Source: Streptomyces sp. NBC_00370 (lineage in GTDB: Bacteria; Actinomycetota; Actinomycetes; Streptomycetales; Streptomycetaceae). From it: 64,000 nucleotides of DNA. The position numbers were made by a program, and so were the translations under genes. Shown here piece by piece: positions 50,755 to 60,185 of the stretch; positions within the stretch are counted from its first letter, which is position 1, and the number at the start of each line of letters is the position of its first letter. The stretch is taken from the NCBI RefSeq assembly GCF_036084755.1, contig NZ_CP107968.1, forward strand, positions 4,712,001 to 4,776,000. Direction: 5' to 3'. The notes beneath the pieces are model-generated. The model made no database searches and was not told the DNA's origin. It saw only the letters and a list, made by a program, of their open reading frames with translations.

Positions 50755-51599
50755 CCGAGGCCGCAGCTCTTCCAGGTCAGCCGCGCGGCGGCGTGCTGTC
50801 CGGCCCCGCCACGGCGCGCGCGGTCAACGTACTCGCGCCCAACGCCTCGCCGATGACGCTCGACGGCACCAACACCTGGATCGTCGCCGAACCGGACTCC
50901 GACCTCGCTGTCGTCATCGACCCGGGCCCCTTGGACGACCTGCACCTCAAGGCGGTCATGACGGCGGTGGAGCGGGCGGGCAAGCGGGTCGGGCTGACCC
51001 TCCTCACCCACGGCCACCCGGACCACGCGGAGGGCGCCGCGCGCTTCGCCGAGCTGACCCGTACCGGCGTACGGGCCCTGGACCCGGCGCTGCGGCTCGG
51101 GGACGAGGGCCTGGCGGCCGGGGACGTGATCAGCACCGGCGGCCTTGAGCTGCGGGTCGTACCGGCGCCCGGCCACACCGCTGACTCGCTCTGCTTCCAT
51201 CTGCCCGCCGACCGGGCGGTACTGACCGGCGACACCGTCCTCGGGCGCGGTACCACGCTGGTGGCGCACCCGGACGGCCGGCTCGGTGACTACCTCGACT
51301 CGCTGCGCCGGCTGCGCTCGCTCACGGTCGACGACGGCGTCGACACCGTCCTGCCGGGGCACGGCCCGGTGCTGGACGACGCGCGGGGCGCGATCGAGTT
51401 CTATCTCGCCCACCGGGCGAACCGTCTCGCGCAGGTCGAGACGGCCGTCGAGAACGGCCACCGGACAGCGGCCGACGTGGTCGCCCACGTGTACGCGGGC
51501 GTCGACAGGTCACTGTGGCCGGCGGCCGAGCTTTCGGTCCGGGCGCAACTGGCCTACCTGCGGGAACACGGCCTGATCGACGTGCCCGACGACTACTGA
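50751..51599 (+). CDS. Metallo-beta-lactamase-fold hydrolase (LACTB2-like)
   Basis: 282 residues. The metal motif is TLLTHGHPDHAEGAA (about 83-97). Further ligands lie in VVPAPGHTADSL and AVLTGDTVLG, and VLPGHGPV carries the last His. A C-terminal helical region follows, as in LACTB2-like proteins, which are RNases or thioesterase-like hydrolases. Coupled to the Nudix gene by a GATGA overlap. It converges on crp. Confidence 0.9.
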   Translation: MTEAAALPGQPRGGVLSGPATARAVNVLAPNASPMTLDGTNTWIVAEPDSDLAVVIDPGPLDDLHLKAVMTAVERAGKRVGLTLLTHGHPDHAEGAARFAELTRTGVRALDPALRLGDEGLAAGDVISTGGLELRVVPAPGHTADSLCFHLPADRAVLTGDTVLGRGTTLVAHPDGRLGDYLDSLRRLRSLTVDDGVDTVLPGHGPVLDDARGAIEFYLAHRANRLAQVETAVENGHRTAADVVAHVYAGVDRSLWPAAELSVRAQLAYLREHGLIDVPDDY

Positions 51600-51645
51600 G
51601 ATGTCGACGGCCACTGCGGCGTCAGGGCGAGCGACGTCAGCGACG

Positions 51646-52320
51646 TCAGCGCGAGCGCTTCGCGAGGCGTTCCACGTCCAGCAGGATCACCGCGCGGGCC
51701 TCAAGCCGCAGCCAGCCGCGCTGTGCGAAGTCGGCGAGCGCCTTGTTGACCGTCTCGCGTGAGGCGCCGACCAGCTGGGCCAGCTCTTCCTGCGTCAGGT
51801 CGTGCACGACGTGGATGCCCTCCTCGGACTGCACACCGAAGCGGCGCGACAGGTCCAGGAGCGCCCTGGCCACCCGGCCGGGGACGTCCGAGAAGACGAG
51901 GTCGGACATCTGGTCGTTCGTCTTGCGCAGTCGGCGCGCCACCGCGCGCAGCAGGGCCGTCGCGACCTCGGGGCGGGCGTTCAGCCAGGGCTGGAGGTCG
52001 CCGTGGCCGAGACCGAGGAGCTTGACCTCGGTGAGGGCCGTCGCCGTGGCCGTACGCGGGCCGGGGTCGAAGAGCGACAGCTCGCCGATCAGCTCGCCGG
52101 GGCCGAGGACCGCCAGCATGTTCTCGCGGCCGTCGGGGGAGGTGCGGTGCAGCTTGACCTTGCCCTCCGTCACCACGTACAGGCGGTCGCCGGGGTCGCC
52201 TTCGTGGAACAGCGCGTCGCCGCGGGCGAGCGTCGTCTCACCCATCGAGGCGCGCAGCTCCGAAGCCTGCTCGTCATCGAGCGCCGCGAAGAGCGGGGCA
52301 CGCCGCAGAACGTCGTCCAC
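51646..52320 (-). CDS. crp: Cyclic-AMP receptor protein Crp
   Basis: 224 residues. The cNMP-binding domain has DALFHEGDPGDRLYVVTEGK, then GELIGELSLFDPGPRTATAT (phosphate-binding cassette). The C-terminal winged helix has DLTQEELAQLVGASRETVNK as the recognition region. It is a global regulator of germination, development and antibiotic production in Streptomyces. It is divergent from nth with 237 bases between, which should hold both promoters. Confidence 0.93.
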   Translation of the reverse strand: MDDVLRRAPLFAALDDEQASELRASMGETTLARGDALFHEGDPGDRLYVVTEGKVKLHRTSPDGRENMLAVLGPGELIGELSLFDPGPRTATATALTEVKLLGLGHGDLQPWLNARPEVATALLRAVARRLRKTNDQMSDLVFSDVPGRVARALLDLSRRFGVQSEEGIHVVHDLTQEELAQLVGASRETVNKALADFAQRGWLRLEARAVILLDVERLAKRSR

Positions 52321-52557
52321 GAGTTCTCTCCTATCGACCTGCTCTTGAAATGCTCAGAATGCTCAGGGATCCATGGTCAGGAAACCGTGGTCCCCATGAT
52401 GCCGTAGGTACTGGTGATGTCGTACGGACTGCGCCTTTACTCGCTGCCCGGCACCACCTCTCCGATTACGCGCGGTGAAACCGTGCGATCAGTCACAAGT
52501 TTGACGCACAGGAGTGTCCCAGCGTGCCCGGGGGGCCGATTCGGGTGGTGATCTCCC

Positions 52558-53652
52558 ATGGCCCGGGCGGATGTCAGTGTCGGGCTTTACGCTGGCCGGG
52601 TGTCGAAATCGCCCATGACAGCGCAGGCCAAGGGGGCTGGAAGAGTGTCAGCGGAGCCTAATTCCGCTGTGGGCGAACAGCCCTCGGCGAAAGCGAAAAA
52701 AGCCGCAAAAGGTCCAACGAAGAAAGCGGCCAAGGCAGCCACCAAGCAGACGAAGCCCGAGTCGGCCAAGCGAACAACGGCGAAACCCGAACCCGCGAAG
52801 CCCGCATCTGCCAAGTCCGGATCTGCCAAGCCCGCATCTGCCAAGCCCGCATCCGCGAAGCCCGCGTCCAAGCCGGAGTCGCGGCTGGCGATGACCCGCA
52901 GGGCCCGGCGGATCAACCGTGAGCTGGCCGAGGTGTATCCCTACGCCCATCCGGAGCTGGACTTCCGCAGTCCGTTCGAGCTCCTGGTCGCCACGGTGCT
53001 GTCCGCGCAGACCACCGACCTGCGGGTCAATCAGACGACGCCCGCGCTGTTCGCCGCGTATCCGACCCCGGAGGACATGGCGGCGGCGGTCCCGGAGGAG
53101 CTGGAGCAGGTCATCCGGCCGACGGGCTTCTTCCGCGCCAAGGCCAAGTCGCTGATCGGGCTGTCCACGGCCCTGCGCGACCGGTTCGACGGCGAGGTGC
53201 CCGGCCGTCTCGCGGATCTGGTGACGCTGCCCGGCGTGGGCCGCAAGACGGCCAATGTGGTGCTGGGCAATGCGTTCGGCGTCCCCGGGCTCACGGTCGA
53301 CACCCACTTCGGGCGGCTCGTCCGCCGCTGGAAGTGGACCGAGCAGGAGGATCCGGAGAAGGTCGAGGCGGAGATCGCGGAGATCTTTCCGAAGAGCGAG
53401 TGGACGATGCTCTCGCACCGGATCATCTTCCACGGCCGCCGGGTCTGCCATTCCCGTAAGCCCGCCTGCGGCGCCTGCCCGATCGCGCACCTGTGCCCCT
53501 CGTACGGCGAGGGCGAGACCGATCCGGAGAAGGCGAAGAAGCTGCTCAAGTACGAGCTGGGCGGCCAGCCGGGCCAGCGGCTCAACCCGCCGGCGGACTA
53601 CCCGGGAGCACCGGCCCCGCCGCTCGGCGGCGTGACCCCCGGCGCGGCGTAA
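52558..53652 (+). CDS. nth: Endonuclease III
   Basis: 364 residues if the first ATG is used; starts at 52600 (GTG) or 52615 (ATG) are as likely. The N-terminal 100 residues are a Lys/Ala/Pro tail with repeated KPASAKPASA-type units, absent in E. coli Nth. The core has SAQTTDLRVNQ, the HhH LPGVGRKTANVVLGNAFG with catalytic Lys, VDTHFGR with catalytic Asp, and the Fe-S loop CHSRKPACGACPIAHLC (C-x6-C-x2-C-x5-C). It removes oxidised pyrimidines and cuts AP sites. The basic tail may help bind DNA. Confidence 0.94.
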   Translation: MARADVSVGLYAGRVSKSPMTAQAKGAGRVSAEPNSAVGEQPSAKAKKAAKGPTKKAAKAATKQTKPESAKRTTAKPEPAKPASAKSGSAKPASAKPASAKPASKPESRLAMTRRARRINRELAEVYPYAHPELDFRSPFELLVATVLSAQTTDLRVNQTTPALFAAYPTPEDMAAAVPEELEQVIRPTGFFRAKAKSLIGLSTALRDRFDGEVPGRLADLVTLPGVGRKTANVVLGNAFGVPGLTVDTHFGRLVRRWKWTEQEDPEKVEAEIAEIFPKSEWTMLSHRIIFHGRRVCHSRKPACGACPIAHLCPSYGEGETDPEKAKKLLKYELGGQPGQRLNPPADYPGAPAPPLGGVTPGAA

Positions 53653-53781
53653 GGCGAATCCGATTGAGCGCAGAAGATTGAGCACAGAAGGGAGCAGCGC
53701 CGTATCAGCACACGCAAGGATGGCGCAGGACCCGACCGGAACGATCCGGCGGACAGCAGGCGTTGTACGACGGGGGTGCCG

Positions 53782-54555
53782 ATGACGCACGCTGAAGAGA
53801 TCGTTCAAGAGGGTCACCAAGTGGGCTATCCGGAGCAGTACGCCGACCCGGCGAGAGCCGCCGATGTCGCCGATACGGCCAGTGCCGCCGCTGTCGCCGT
53901 CACGACCGACGGGCTGCCGGACTGGCTCCGCCCGGTCGAGCGCGCCGCACGCACGGTGGGGGCGGAGCAGCTCAGCCGTTTCCTGCCGCCGAAGAGCGGC
54001 GACGGGCGGCAGTCCGCCGTGCTCATCCTCTTCGGGGAGGGCGAGCGCGGTCCCGAGCTGCTGCTGATGGAGCGGGCCGGCAATCTGCGCTCGCATCCGG
54101 GGCAGCCGGCGTTCCCCGGCGGTTCTCTCGACCCGGAGGACGGCGACCCGGCCACCACGGGACCGCTGCGGGCGGCCCTGCGCGAAGCCGAGGAGGAGAC
54201 CGGGCTCGACCCGTCGGGCGTCCAGGTCTTCGGTGTGCTGCCCAAGCTCTACATTCCGGTGAGCAGTTTCGTCGTCACGCCCGTACTGGGCTGGTGGCGC
54301 ACCCCGACCCCGGTCGACGCGGTCGACCTGGGCGAGACCGCGCGGGTCTTCACCGTCCCCGTGGCGGATCTCACCGACCCGGCCAACCGCGCGACCGCCG
54401 TGCACCCCAGCGGGCACAGCGGCCCCGCGTTCCTTGTCGAGTCCGCGATGGTCTGGGGCTTCACCGCGGGCGTGATCGACCGGATTCTCCACTTCGCGGG
54501 CTGGGAGCGCCCGTGGGACCAGGACCGGCAGGTCCCACTCGATTGGCGCGCATGA
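53782..54555 (+). CDS. Nudix hydrolase, CoA pyrophosphatase-like
   Basis: 257 residues from the ATG at 53782, after a G-rich site; the frame is open to a GTG two codons earlier. It shows SHPGQPAFPGGSLDPEDGD and the Nudix box completion AALREAEEETGLDPSGV. The SHxGQxxFPGG motif before the box is typical of CoA pyrophosphatases (NudL/NUDT7/8), which split CoA to 4'-phosphopantetheine and 3',5'-ADP. It sits between nth and the MarP-like protease, as in other Streptomyces. Confidence 0.9.
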   Translation: MTHAEEIVQEGHQVGYPEQYADPARAADVADTASAAAVAVTTDGLPDWLRPVERAARTVGAEQLSRFLPPKSGDGRQSAVLILFGEGERGPELLLMERAGNLRSHPGQPAFPGGSLDPEDGDPATTGPLRAALREAEEETGLDPSGVQVFGVLPKLYIPVSSFVVTPVLGWWRTPTPVDAVDLGETARVFTVPVADLTDPANRATAVHPSGHSGPAFLVESAMVWGFTAGVIDRILHFAGWERPWDQDRQVPLDWRA

Positions 54556-54644
54556 CAGGCTGGCCCAGCTGACCCCACCCCCGCGGCAGTCGCCCCATCG
54601 GGGCGGTGGGGGCGACCGGAGACGAATCTGCGAGGCTATTGACG

Positions 54645-55844
54645 GTGAACGTGCTGGACATCCTGCTGCTGCTCGCCGCCGTGTGGTTCGCGATCGTCGG
54701 CTACCGCCAGGGCTTCGTCGTCGGCATCCTGTCGGTGGTCGGTTTCCTCGGCGGCGGTCTCGTCGCCGTCTATCTGCTCCCCGTGGTCTGGGACCAGATC
54801 ACGCAGGACGCCGAAGTCTCCACGACGGCCGCCGTCGTGGCCGTTGTGATCGTGATCGTCTGCGCCTCCGTCGGCCAGGCGTTCACCACCCACCTCGGCA
54901 ACCGGCTGCGCCGCTTCATCACCTGGTCACCGGCGCGCGCCCTGGACGCGACGGGCGGCGCGCTGGTCAACGTGCTCGCCATGCTGCTGGTGGCGTGGCT
55001 GATCGGCTCGGCCCTCGCCGGTACGTCCCTGCCGACGCTGGGCAAGGAGGTCCGTAGCTCCAAGGTGCTCCTGGGCGTCTCCCGGGTGATGCCCAATCAG
55101 GCGTCGACGTGGTTCACCGACTTCTCGTCCGTCCTCGCCCAGAACGGCTTCCCGCAGGTCTTCAGCCCGTTCGCGAACGAGCCGATCAACCAGGTCGAGC
55201 CGCCGGACCCGGCGCTCGCCGGCAGCCCGGTCGCCGCGCGTGCCCAGCGCTCGATCGTCAAGGTCGTCGGCACGGCGTCCGGCTGCGGCAAGGTGCTCGA
55301 AGGCTCGGGCTTCGTCTTCGCCGACCGCAGGGTGATGACCAACGCGCATGTGGTCGGCGGCGTGGACGAGCCCACCGTCCAGATCGGCGGCCAGGGCCGG
55401 CTGTACGACGCGAAGGTCGTCCTGTACGACTGGCAGCGCGACATCGCCGTACTCGACGTGCCGGGTCTGGACGTGACCCCGCTCAAGTTCAGCGACAAGG
55501 ACGCGAGCAGCGGCGACAGCGCGATCGTCGCCGGCTTCCCGGAGAACGGCGGCTACGACGTACGCTCGGCGCGCGTCCGCGGCCGTATCGACGCCAACGG
55601 GCCGGACATCTACCACCGCGGCACGGTACGGCGCGACGTGTACTCGCTCTTCGCGACCGTCCGGCAGGGAAACTCCGGCGGCCCGCTGCTCACGCCTGAC
55701 GGCAAGGTGTACGGCGTGATCTTCGCCAGGTCACTGGACGACGCGCAGACCGGTTACGCCCTCACGGCGGACGAGATCCGCCCGGACATCACGCTCGGGC
55801 GCAACGCCAACCAAGAGGTCGACACCCAGGACTGCGCGCTGTAA
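54645..55844 (+). CDS. MarP-like membrane serine protease
   Basis: 399 residues from the GTG at 54645, nine bases after GAGG. Four membrane helices of a CvpA-like domain come first (about 1-130). A trypsin-fold domain follows, with the catalytic His in MTNAHVVGG, Asp in RDIAVLDV and Ser in RQGNSGGPLL. The two Cys in ASGCGKV and DTQDCAL may form a disulfide. In mycobacteria the homologue MarP is a periplasmic protease needed for acid resistance and wall hydrolase activation; a similar envelope role is inferred. Confidence 0.92.
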   Translation: MNVLDILLLLAAVWFAIVGYRQGFVVGILSVVGFLGGGLVAVYLLPVVWDQITQDAEVSTTAAVVAVVIVIVCASVGQAFTTHLGNRLRRFITWSPARALDATGGALVNVLAMLLVAWLIGSALAGTSLPTLGKEVRSSKVLLGVSRVMPNQASTWFTDFSSVLAQNGFPQVFSPFANEPINQVEPPDPALAGSPVAARAQRSIVKVVGTASGCGKVLEGSGFVFADRRVMTNAHVVGGVDEPTVQIGGQGRLYDAKVVLYDWQRDIAVLDVPGLDVTPLKFSDKDASSGDSAIVAGFPENGGYDVRSARVRGRIDANGPDIYHRGTVRRDVYSLFATVRQGNSGGPLLTPDGKVYGVIFARSLDDAQTGYALTADEIRPDITLGRNANQEVDTQDCAL

Positions 55845-56306
55845 GGGCGTAAGGGTCAGCTCCGCTGGTGGCGCAGCCGGGCGGAGACCCAGCGCGCCCT
55901 GCGGCGGAGGATGAGGGAAATACCGAGCCTGGGATCATGGCCCCCGACGTGCGGGGCACCCCCCTGGTGGGTGATCGGCACTGCGGCCGAGCGGCGGTTG
56001 CGTGGTGAATCACCGTAGTCGTGCGTCCAGCCCATACACCGACGTGTGCCCGTGGCCCATGGTCGGTAATCGCGCGGAACGCGGCCAATTGGCCTATGCG
56101 CGCGGCAATTGGCTGTTCGTAGGACGGGTGTTCGCACGGCCGGTCGCGGTGGCCTCGACGGGGTTGCTGACGGGGCGTCGGCAGGGTTGCGGGCGGGAGT
56201 GCCGACGGGCTGCCGACCGCGGTATCGGCGGGCTGCCGACCGTGGTGCCGGCCGTGGTGTCGGCGGGGTGCGGGCCGTGGTGCTGCCAGGGCTCCGGCGG
56301 GGCGGT
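55845..56306. other. Gap between protease and alpha/beta hydrolase genes
   Basis: 462 bases between convergent genes. The part at 56150-56290 is a very GC-rich run of imperfect GTCGGC/GGGTGCGGGC words with no gene. I find no clean terminator hairpin; one may lie within the GC-rich run. Confidence 0.4.
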
Positions 56307-57248
56307 TCAGCGGTCCGGTTCGGGGTCCTTGAGCCAGTTGATCAGCTCCGTCGAGAACGCCACCGGGTCCTCCTCGTGCGGGAAGTGCCCGAGCCCCTCG
56401 AAGAGGCGCCAGCGGTACGGCGCCTCGACGTACTCGGCCGAGCCCGCCGTGCTGCGCGTGCGCACCGCCGGGTCGAGCGCCCCGTGCAGCTGGAGCGTCG
56501 GCACCCGTACCGGCCGCTTCATCCGCCGGTTGAACTGGATGCCGTCAGGACGCGCCAGCGACCGCACCATCCAGCGGTACGGCTCGATCGAGCAGTGCGC
56601 GGTCGACGGGATCGTCATCGCCCGCCGGTAGACCTCGATCGCCTTGTCGTCGGGCAGCCCGGGACCCGTCCAGTCCCGGATCAGCTCACCGACCAGCGCC
56701 GCGTTGTCCGCGACGAGCTGACGCTCCGGCAGCCACGGCCGCTGGAAGCCCCAGATGTACGAGCCGGCGCGGCTCTGCGCCACGTCGGAGAGCATCGAGC
56801 TGCGCCAGCGGCGCGGGTGCGGCATTGAGGACACCACGAGGCGGCGCACCAGCTTGGGCCGCATCACCGCGGCCGTCCAGGCGAGATATCCGCCCAGGTC
56901 ATGGCCGACGAGCGCGGCGTCAGGCTCACCCAGCGAGCGGATCACGCCGGTGATGTCGAGCGCCAGGTTCGCCGGGTCGTACCCCCGGGGCGTACGGTCG
57001 CTGCCGCCGACACCCCGGAGGTCCATGGCCACGGCGCGGTAGCCGGCGTCCGCGAGGGCGGGGAGCTGGTGGCGCCAGGTCCACCAGAACTGCGGGAAGC
57101 CGTGCAGCAGCAGCACCAGCGGTCCGTCGCCCATCTCGGCGATGTGGAAGCGGGCACCGTTGGCCGCCACGTCGCGATGGGTCCAGGGGCCGTCGAGGCG
57201 TACCGCGGAGGCAACCGTCGCACCAGAGCCTGTAACAGGGGCGGTCAT
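56307..57248 (-). CDS. Alpha/beta hydrolase, epoxide hydrolase-like
   Basis: 313 residues. The oxyanion segment is LLLHGFPQFWWTWRHQLP. The nucleophile elbow has Asp in VGHDLGGYLAWT, which points to epoxide hydrolase or dehalogenase types, not a Ser esterase. The acid/His positions include GHFPHEEDP near the C-terminus. It overlaps the next-upstream holin-like gene by four bases, so the two form a short operon. Substrate unknown. Confidence 0.9.
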   Translation of the reverse strand: MTAPVTGSGATVASAVRLDGPWTHRDVAANGARFHIAEMGDGPLVLLLHGFPQFWWTWRHQLPALADAGYRAVAMDLRGVGGSDRTPRGYDPANLALDITGVIRSLGEPDAALVGHDLGGYLAWTAAVMRPKLVRRLVVSSMPHPRRWRSSMLSDVAQSRAGSYIWGFQRPWLPERQLVADNAALVGELIRDWTGPGLPDDKAIEVYRRAMTIPSTAHCSIEPYRWMVRSLARPDGIQFNRRMKRPVRVPTLQLHGALDPAVRTRSTAGSAEYVEAPYRWRLFEGLGHFPHEEDPVAFSTELINWLKDPEPDR

Positions 57249-57739
57249 GCAGACGAGCGTGCCACAGTCTTGCCGCTCTCCAGAGCCTCACGGGGGTGCG
57301 GCTTCGCGTTCTGCAGAACGGCGGCCGTCTCCTTGGCGGAGGTGATGGTCTTCTCGGGCGGCTTGATCTTCTTGAACTTCAGCATGGCGAGGCCGCCGAG
57401 CACCCCGGCCAGCAGCAGAAACGCGCCGCCCACGATCAGGAACGACCAGGCCAGGCCCAGGCCGAGGTTGTGGATCCCGTACGCGGCGGCGAAGCTCAGC
57501 ACGGGGAGCGAGAACAGGGCGAACACAGCTGCGATACCGCCCGCGGCCCCGCCCATCACGCCGCGCTTCACGTCCTGGCGCAGCTCGGCCTTGGCGAGGG
57601 CGATCTCGTCGTGCATCAGTTCGGACATCTCGGCGGTCGCGCCGGCGACCAGCTGACCGAGGCTACGGTCGGCACTGACGGCTGGGACGGCGGTGCCGGT
57701 CAATACCGCATCGGCAACATGCTTGCCGGGGTCGCTCAT
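57245..57739 (-). CDS. Phage holin-like (Holin-X) membrane protein
   Basis: 164 residues. The N-terminal soluble part has SLGQLVAGATAEMSELMHDE, then two membrane segments (about 75-97 and 101-122). The pattern fits actinobacterial Holin-X/DUF1469 proteins, which despite their name are chromosomal and of unknown role. A charged tail ends in basic residues. It heads the two-gene operon with the alpha/beta hydrolase. Confidence 0.88.
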   Translation of the reverse strand: MSDPGKHVADAVLTGTAVPAVSADRSLGQLVAGATAEMSELMHDEIALAKAELRQDVKRGVMGGAAGGIAAVFALFSLPVLSFAAAYGIHNLGLGLAWSFLIVGGAFLLLAGVLGGLAMLKFKKIKPPEKTITSAKETAAVLQNAKPHPREALESGKTVARSSA

Positions 57740-57892
57740 CGGTGACTCCCTTTTCTGGTACTTCTCGTCTTTCGATCCGTTGTCAGATCATGCCGGACTG
57801 CGGCCGTCACCGCGCGCTGCCCCCGCGTGTCAGACCGAGCCGTGCTGCTCCGGTACCCCGAAATGTCCTGCTCATGGATGGGTACGCGAAGA

Positions 57893-57918
57893 GGCGCCCA
57901 GCGGATGTGCCGGGCGCC
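57893..57918. terminator. Hairpin downstream of acs (distal)
   Basis: GGCGCCC at 57893-57899 pairs with 57912-57918 around a 12-base loop. It is weaker than the hairpin at 57939-57960 and may be a second terminator. Confidence 0.5.
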
Positions 57919-57938
57919 CCTTGTCGCCGCTCGTTTCT

Positions 57939-57960
57939 ACGGGCCGCCCTCGCGGCCCGT
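57939..57960. terminator. Terminator of acs
   Basis: A 9-bp perfect stem ACGGGCCGC (57939-57947) with 57952-57960 and a 4-base loop, 13 bases beyond the acs stop, followed on the minus strand by GTAGAAACG. Confidence 0.8.
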
Positions 57961-57973
57961 TTCTACGACTTGC

Positions 57974-59929
57974 TCAGTCCTCGCTGGTGGCGCCCGGGAG
58001 CTGGCTCTGGATCAGTTCCATGACGGACGAGTCGGTGAGCGTGGTGACATCGCCCAGCGCGCGGTTCTCCGCGACGTCCCGCAGGAGCCGGCGCATGATC
58101 TTGCCGGAGCGGGTCTTGGGCAGCTCCTGGACCGGCAGGATCCGCTTGGGCTTGGCGATCGGGCCGAGGACCGTGCCCACGTGGTTACGCAGTTCGGCGA
58201 CGAGCCCGTCGTCCACGGACGCCGTGCCGCGCAGGATGACGAACGCGACAATGGCCTGGCCCGTCGTCTCGTCGTTGGCACCGACCACGGCCGCCTCGGC
58301 GATCTTCGGGTGCGAGACGAGCGCGGACTCGACCTCGGTGGTGGAGATGTTGTGACCCGAGATCAGCATCACGTCGTCCACCCGGCCGAGCAGCCAGATG
58401 TCGCCGTCGTCGTCCTTCTTGGCGCCGTCACCGGCGAAGTACTTGCCCTCGAAACGCGACCAGTACGTGTCGAGGAACCGCTGGTCGTCGCCCCAGATCG
58501 TGCGGAGCATCGAAGGCCACGGCTCGGTCAGGACGAGATAACCGCCACCGCCGTCCGGGACCTCGTTCGCCTCGTCGTCCACGACCGTGGCGGAGATGCC
58601 CGGCAGCGCGCGCTGCGCCGAGCCCGGCTTGGTGTGCGTGACGCCGGGGAGCGGGGAGATCATCATGGCGCCGGTCTCGGTCTGCCACCACGTGTCCACG
58701 ATCGGGGCCTTGCCGCCGCCGATGTTCTGCCGGTACCAGATCCAGGCCTCGGGGTTGATCGGCTCGCCGACCGAGCCGAGGACCCGCAGGGACGACAGGT
58801 CGAACTTGGCGGGGATGTCGTCGCCCCACTTCATGAACGTACGGATCGCGGTGGGCGCCGCGTAGAGGATCGTGACGCCGTACTTCTGGACGATCTCCCA
58901 GAACCGGCCCTGGTGCGGGGTGTCGGGGGTGCCCTCGTACATGACCTGCGTCGCGCCGTTGGCCAGCGGCCCGTACACGATGTACGAGTGGCCGGTCACC
59001 CAGCCGACGTCGGCCGTGCACCAGTAGACGTCGGTCTCCGGCTTGAGGTCGAAGACCGCGTGGTGCGTGTAGGCGGCCTGGGTGAGATAGCCGCCGGAGG
59101 TGTGCAGGATGCCCTTGGGCTTACCCGTCGTACCCGACGTGTAGAGGATGAACAGCGGGTGTTCGGCGTCCACCGGCTCCGGGGTGTGCTCGGCGGACTG
59201 GCGGGCGACGATGTCGTGCCACCAGACGTCCCGGCTGTCGTCGAAGGCGGTGTCCTGGCCCGTACGCCGGACGACCAGCACATGCGCGACCTGCGGACAG
59301 CGCGCAACGGCGTCGTCGATCGCGGGTTTGAGCGAGGTCGGCTTGCCGCGGCGGAAGCCGCCGTCGGCGGTGATGACCAGTTTGGCGTCGGCGTCCTGGA
59401 TACGGGAGGCGACGGCGTCGGCGGAGAAGCCGCCGAAGACCACGGAGTGCGGGGCACCGATCCGGGCGCACGCCAGCATGGAGATGACGGCCTCGGGGAT
59501 CATCGGCAGATAGACGGCGACGCGGTCGCCCTTGCGCACCCCGAGCTCGACGAGCGCGTTCGCCGCCCGGGACACCTCGTCCTTGAGCTCGGCGTAGGTG
59601 ATGGTGCGGCTGTCGCCCGGCTCGCCCTCGAAGTTGATGGCGATCCGGTCGCCGTGGCCCGCCTCCACATGGCGGTCGACGCAGTTGTACGCGACGTTGA
59701 GCTCACCGTCGGCGAACCACTTGGCGAACGGCGGGTTCGACCAGTCCAGCGTCTCGGTGGGCTCGGTGGCCCAGGTGAGCCGCCTCGCCTGCTCGGCCCA
59801 GAAGCCGAGCCTGTCCGCCGCTGCCTGCTCGTAGGCCGCCGCAGTCACGTTCGCGTGCGCGGCGAGCTCGGCGGGCGGCGCGAACCGTCGCTCTTCTTTG
59901 AGCAGGTTGGCCAGGCTTTCATTGCTCAC
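57974..59929 (-). CDS. acs: Acetyl-CoA synthetase
   Basis: 651 residues from the GTG at 59929, with GGGAG close upstream; an ATG 4 codons earlier is possible. AMP-forming synthetase motifs are LFILYTSGTTGKPKGILHT, DTWWQTETGAMMISPLPG, GDIWLLGRVDDVMLISGHN, and the C-terminal PKTRSGKIMRR, whose Lys is the catalytic and acetylation-regulated residue. It activates acetate to acetyl-CoA through acetyl-AMP. Length is normal for the family. Confidence 0.96.
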   Translation of the reverse strand: MSNESLANLLKEERRFAPPAELAAHANVTAAAYEQAAADRLGFWAEQARRLTWATEPTETLDWSNPPFAKWFADGELNVAYNCVDRHVEAGHGDRIAINFEGEPGDSRTITYAELKDEVSRAANALVELGVRKGDRVAVYLPMIPEAVISMLACARIGAPHSVVFGGFSADAVASRIQDADAKLVITADGGFRRGKPTSLKPAIDDAVARCPQVAHVLVVRRTGQDTAFDDSRDVWWHDIVARQSAEHTPEPVDAEHPLFILYTSGTTGKPKGILHTSGGYLTQAAYTHHAVFDLKPETDVYWCTADVGWVTGHSYIVYGPLANGATQVMYEGTPDTPHQGRFWEIVQKYGVTILYAAPTAIRTFMKWGDDIPAKFDLSSLRVLGSVGEPINPEAWIWYRQNIGGGKAPIVDTWWQTETGAMMISPLPGVTHTKPGSAQRALPGISATVVDDEANEVPDGGGGYLVLTEPWPSMLRTIWGDDQRFLDTYWSRFEGKYFAGDGAKKDDDGDIWLLGRVDDVMLISGHNISTTEVESALVSHPKIAEAAVVGANDETTGQAIVAFVILRGTASVDDGLVAELRNHVGTVLGPIAKPKRILPVQELPKTRSGKIMRRLLRDVAENRALGDVTTLTDSSVMELIQSQLPGATSED

Positions 59930-60185
59930 AGCAGCTCCCATTCCCAGGGCGTCCTTTTGTATCCCGATTGTCCCTGGTCTAGCTCATCAGGCGGATGCCC
60001 GGGTGACAAGGGCCTGAAAAGGAATTGGTTTAGACCTATGAGATGACCGGCTGAAACCTATCGCGCTCGGGCGACAAGGACGAGGGCGGCCTCCTCCTGA
60101 GCCGGACCGACGTCGGACCGGAGTCCAACCGCAGCCGGAGGAGAGAGGGGGCCGCCCATACTCACGGCGGGAACGGGGGAGCGGT

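Noticed and set aside
56150..56300. GC-rich reiterated words as a possible gene or regulatory RNA
   Set aside because: No frame with a start and ribosome site and no stable conserved structure that I can support by eye.
57827..60046. 739-codon plus-strand open frame opposite acs
   Set aside because: Antisense shadow of acs; composition is not protein-like.
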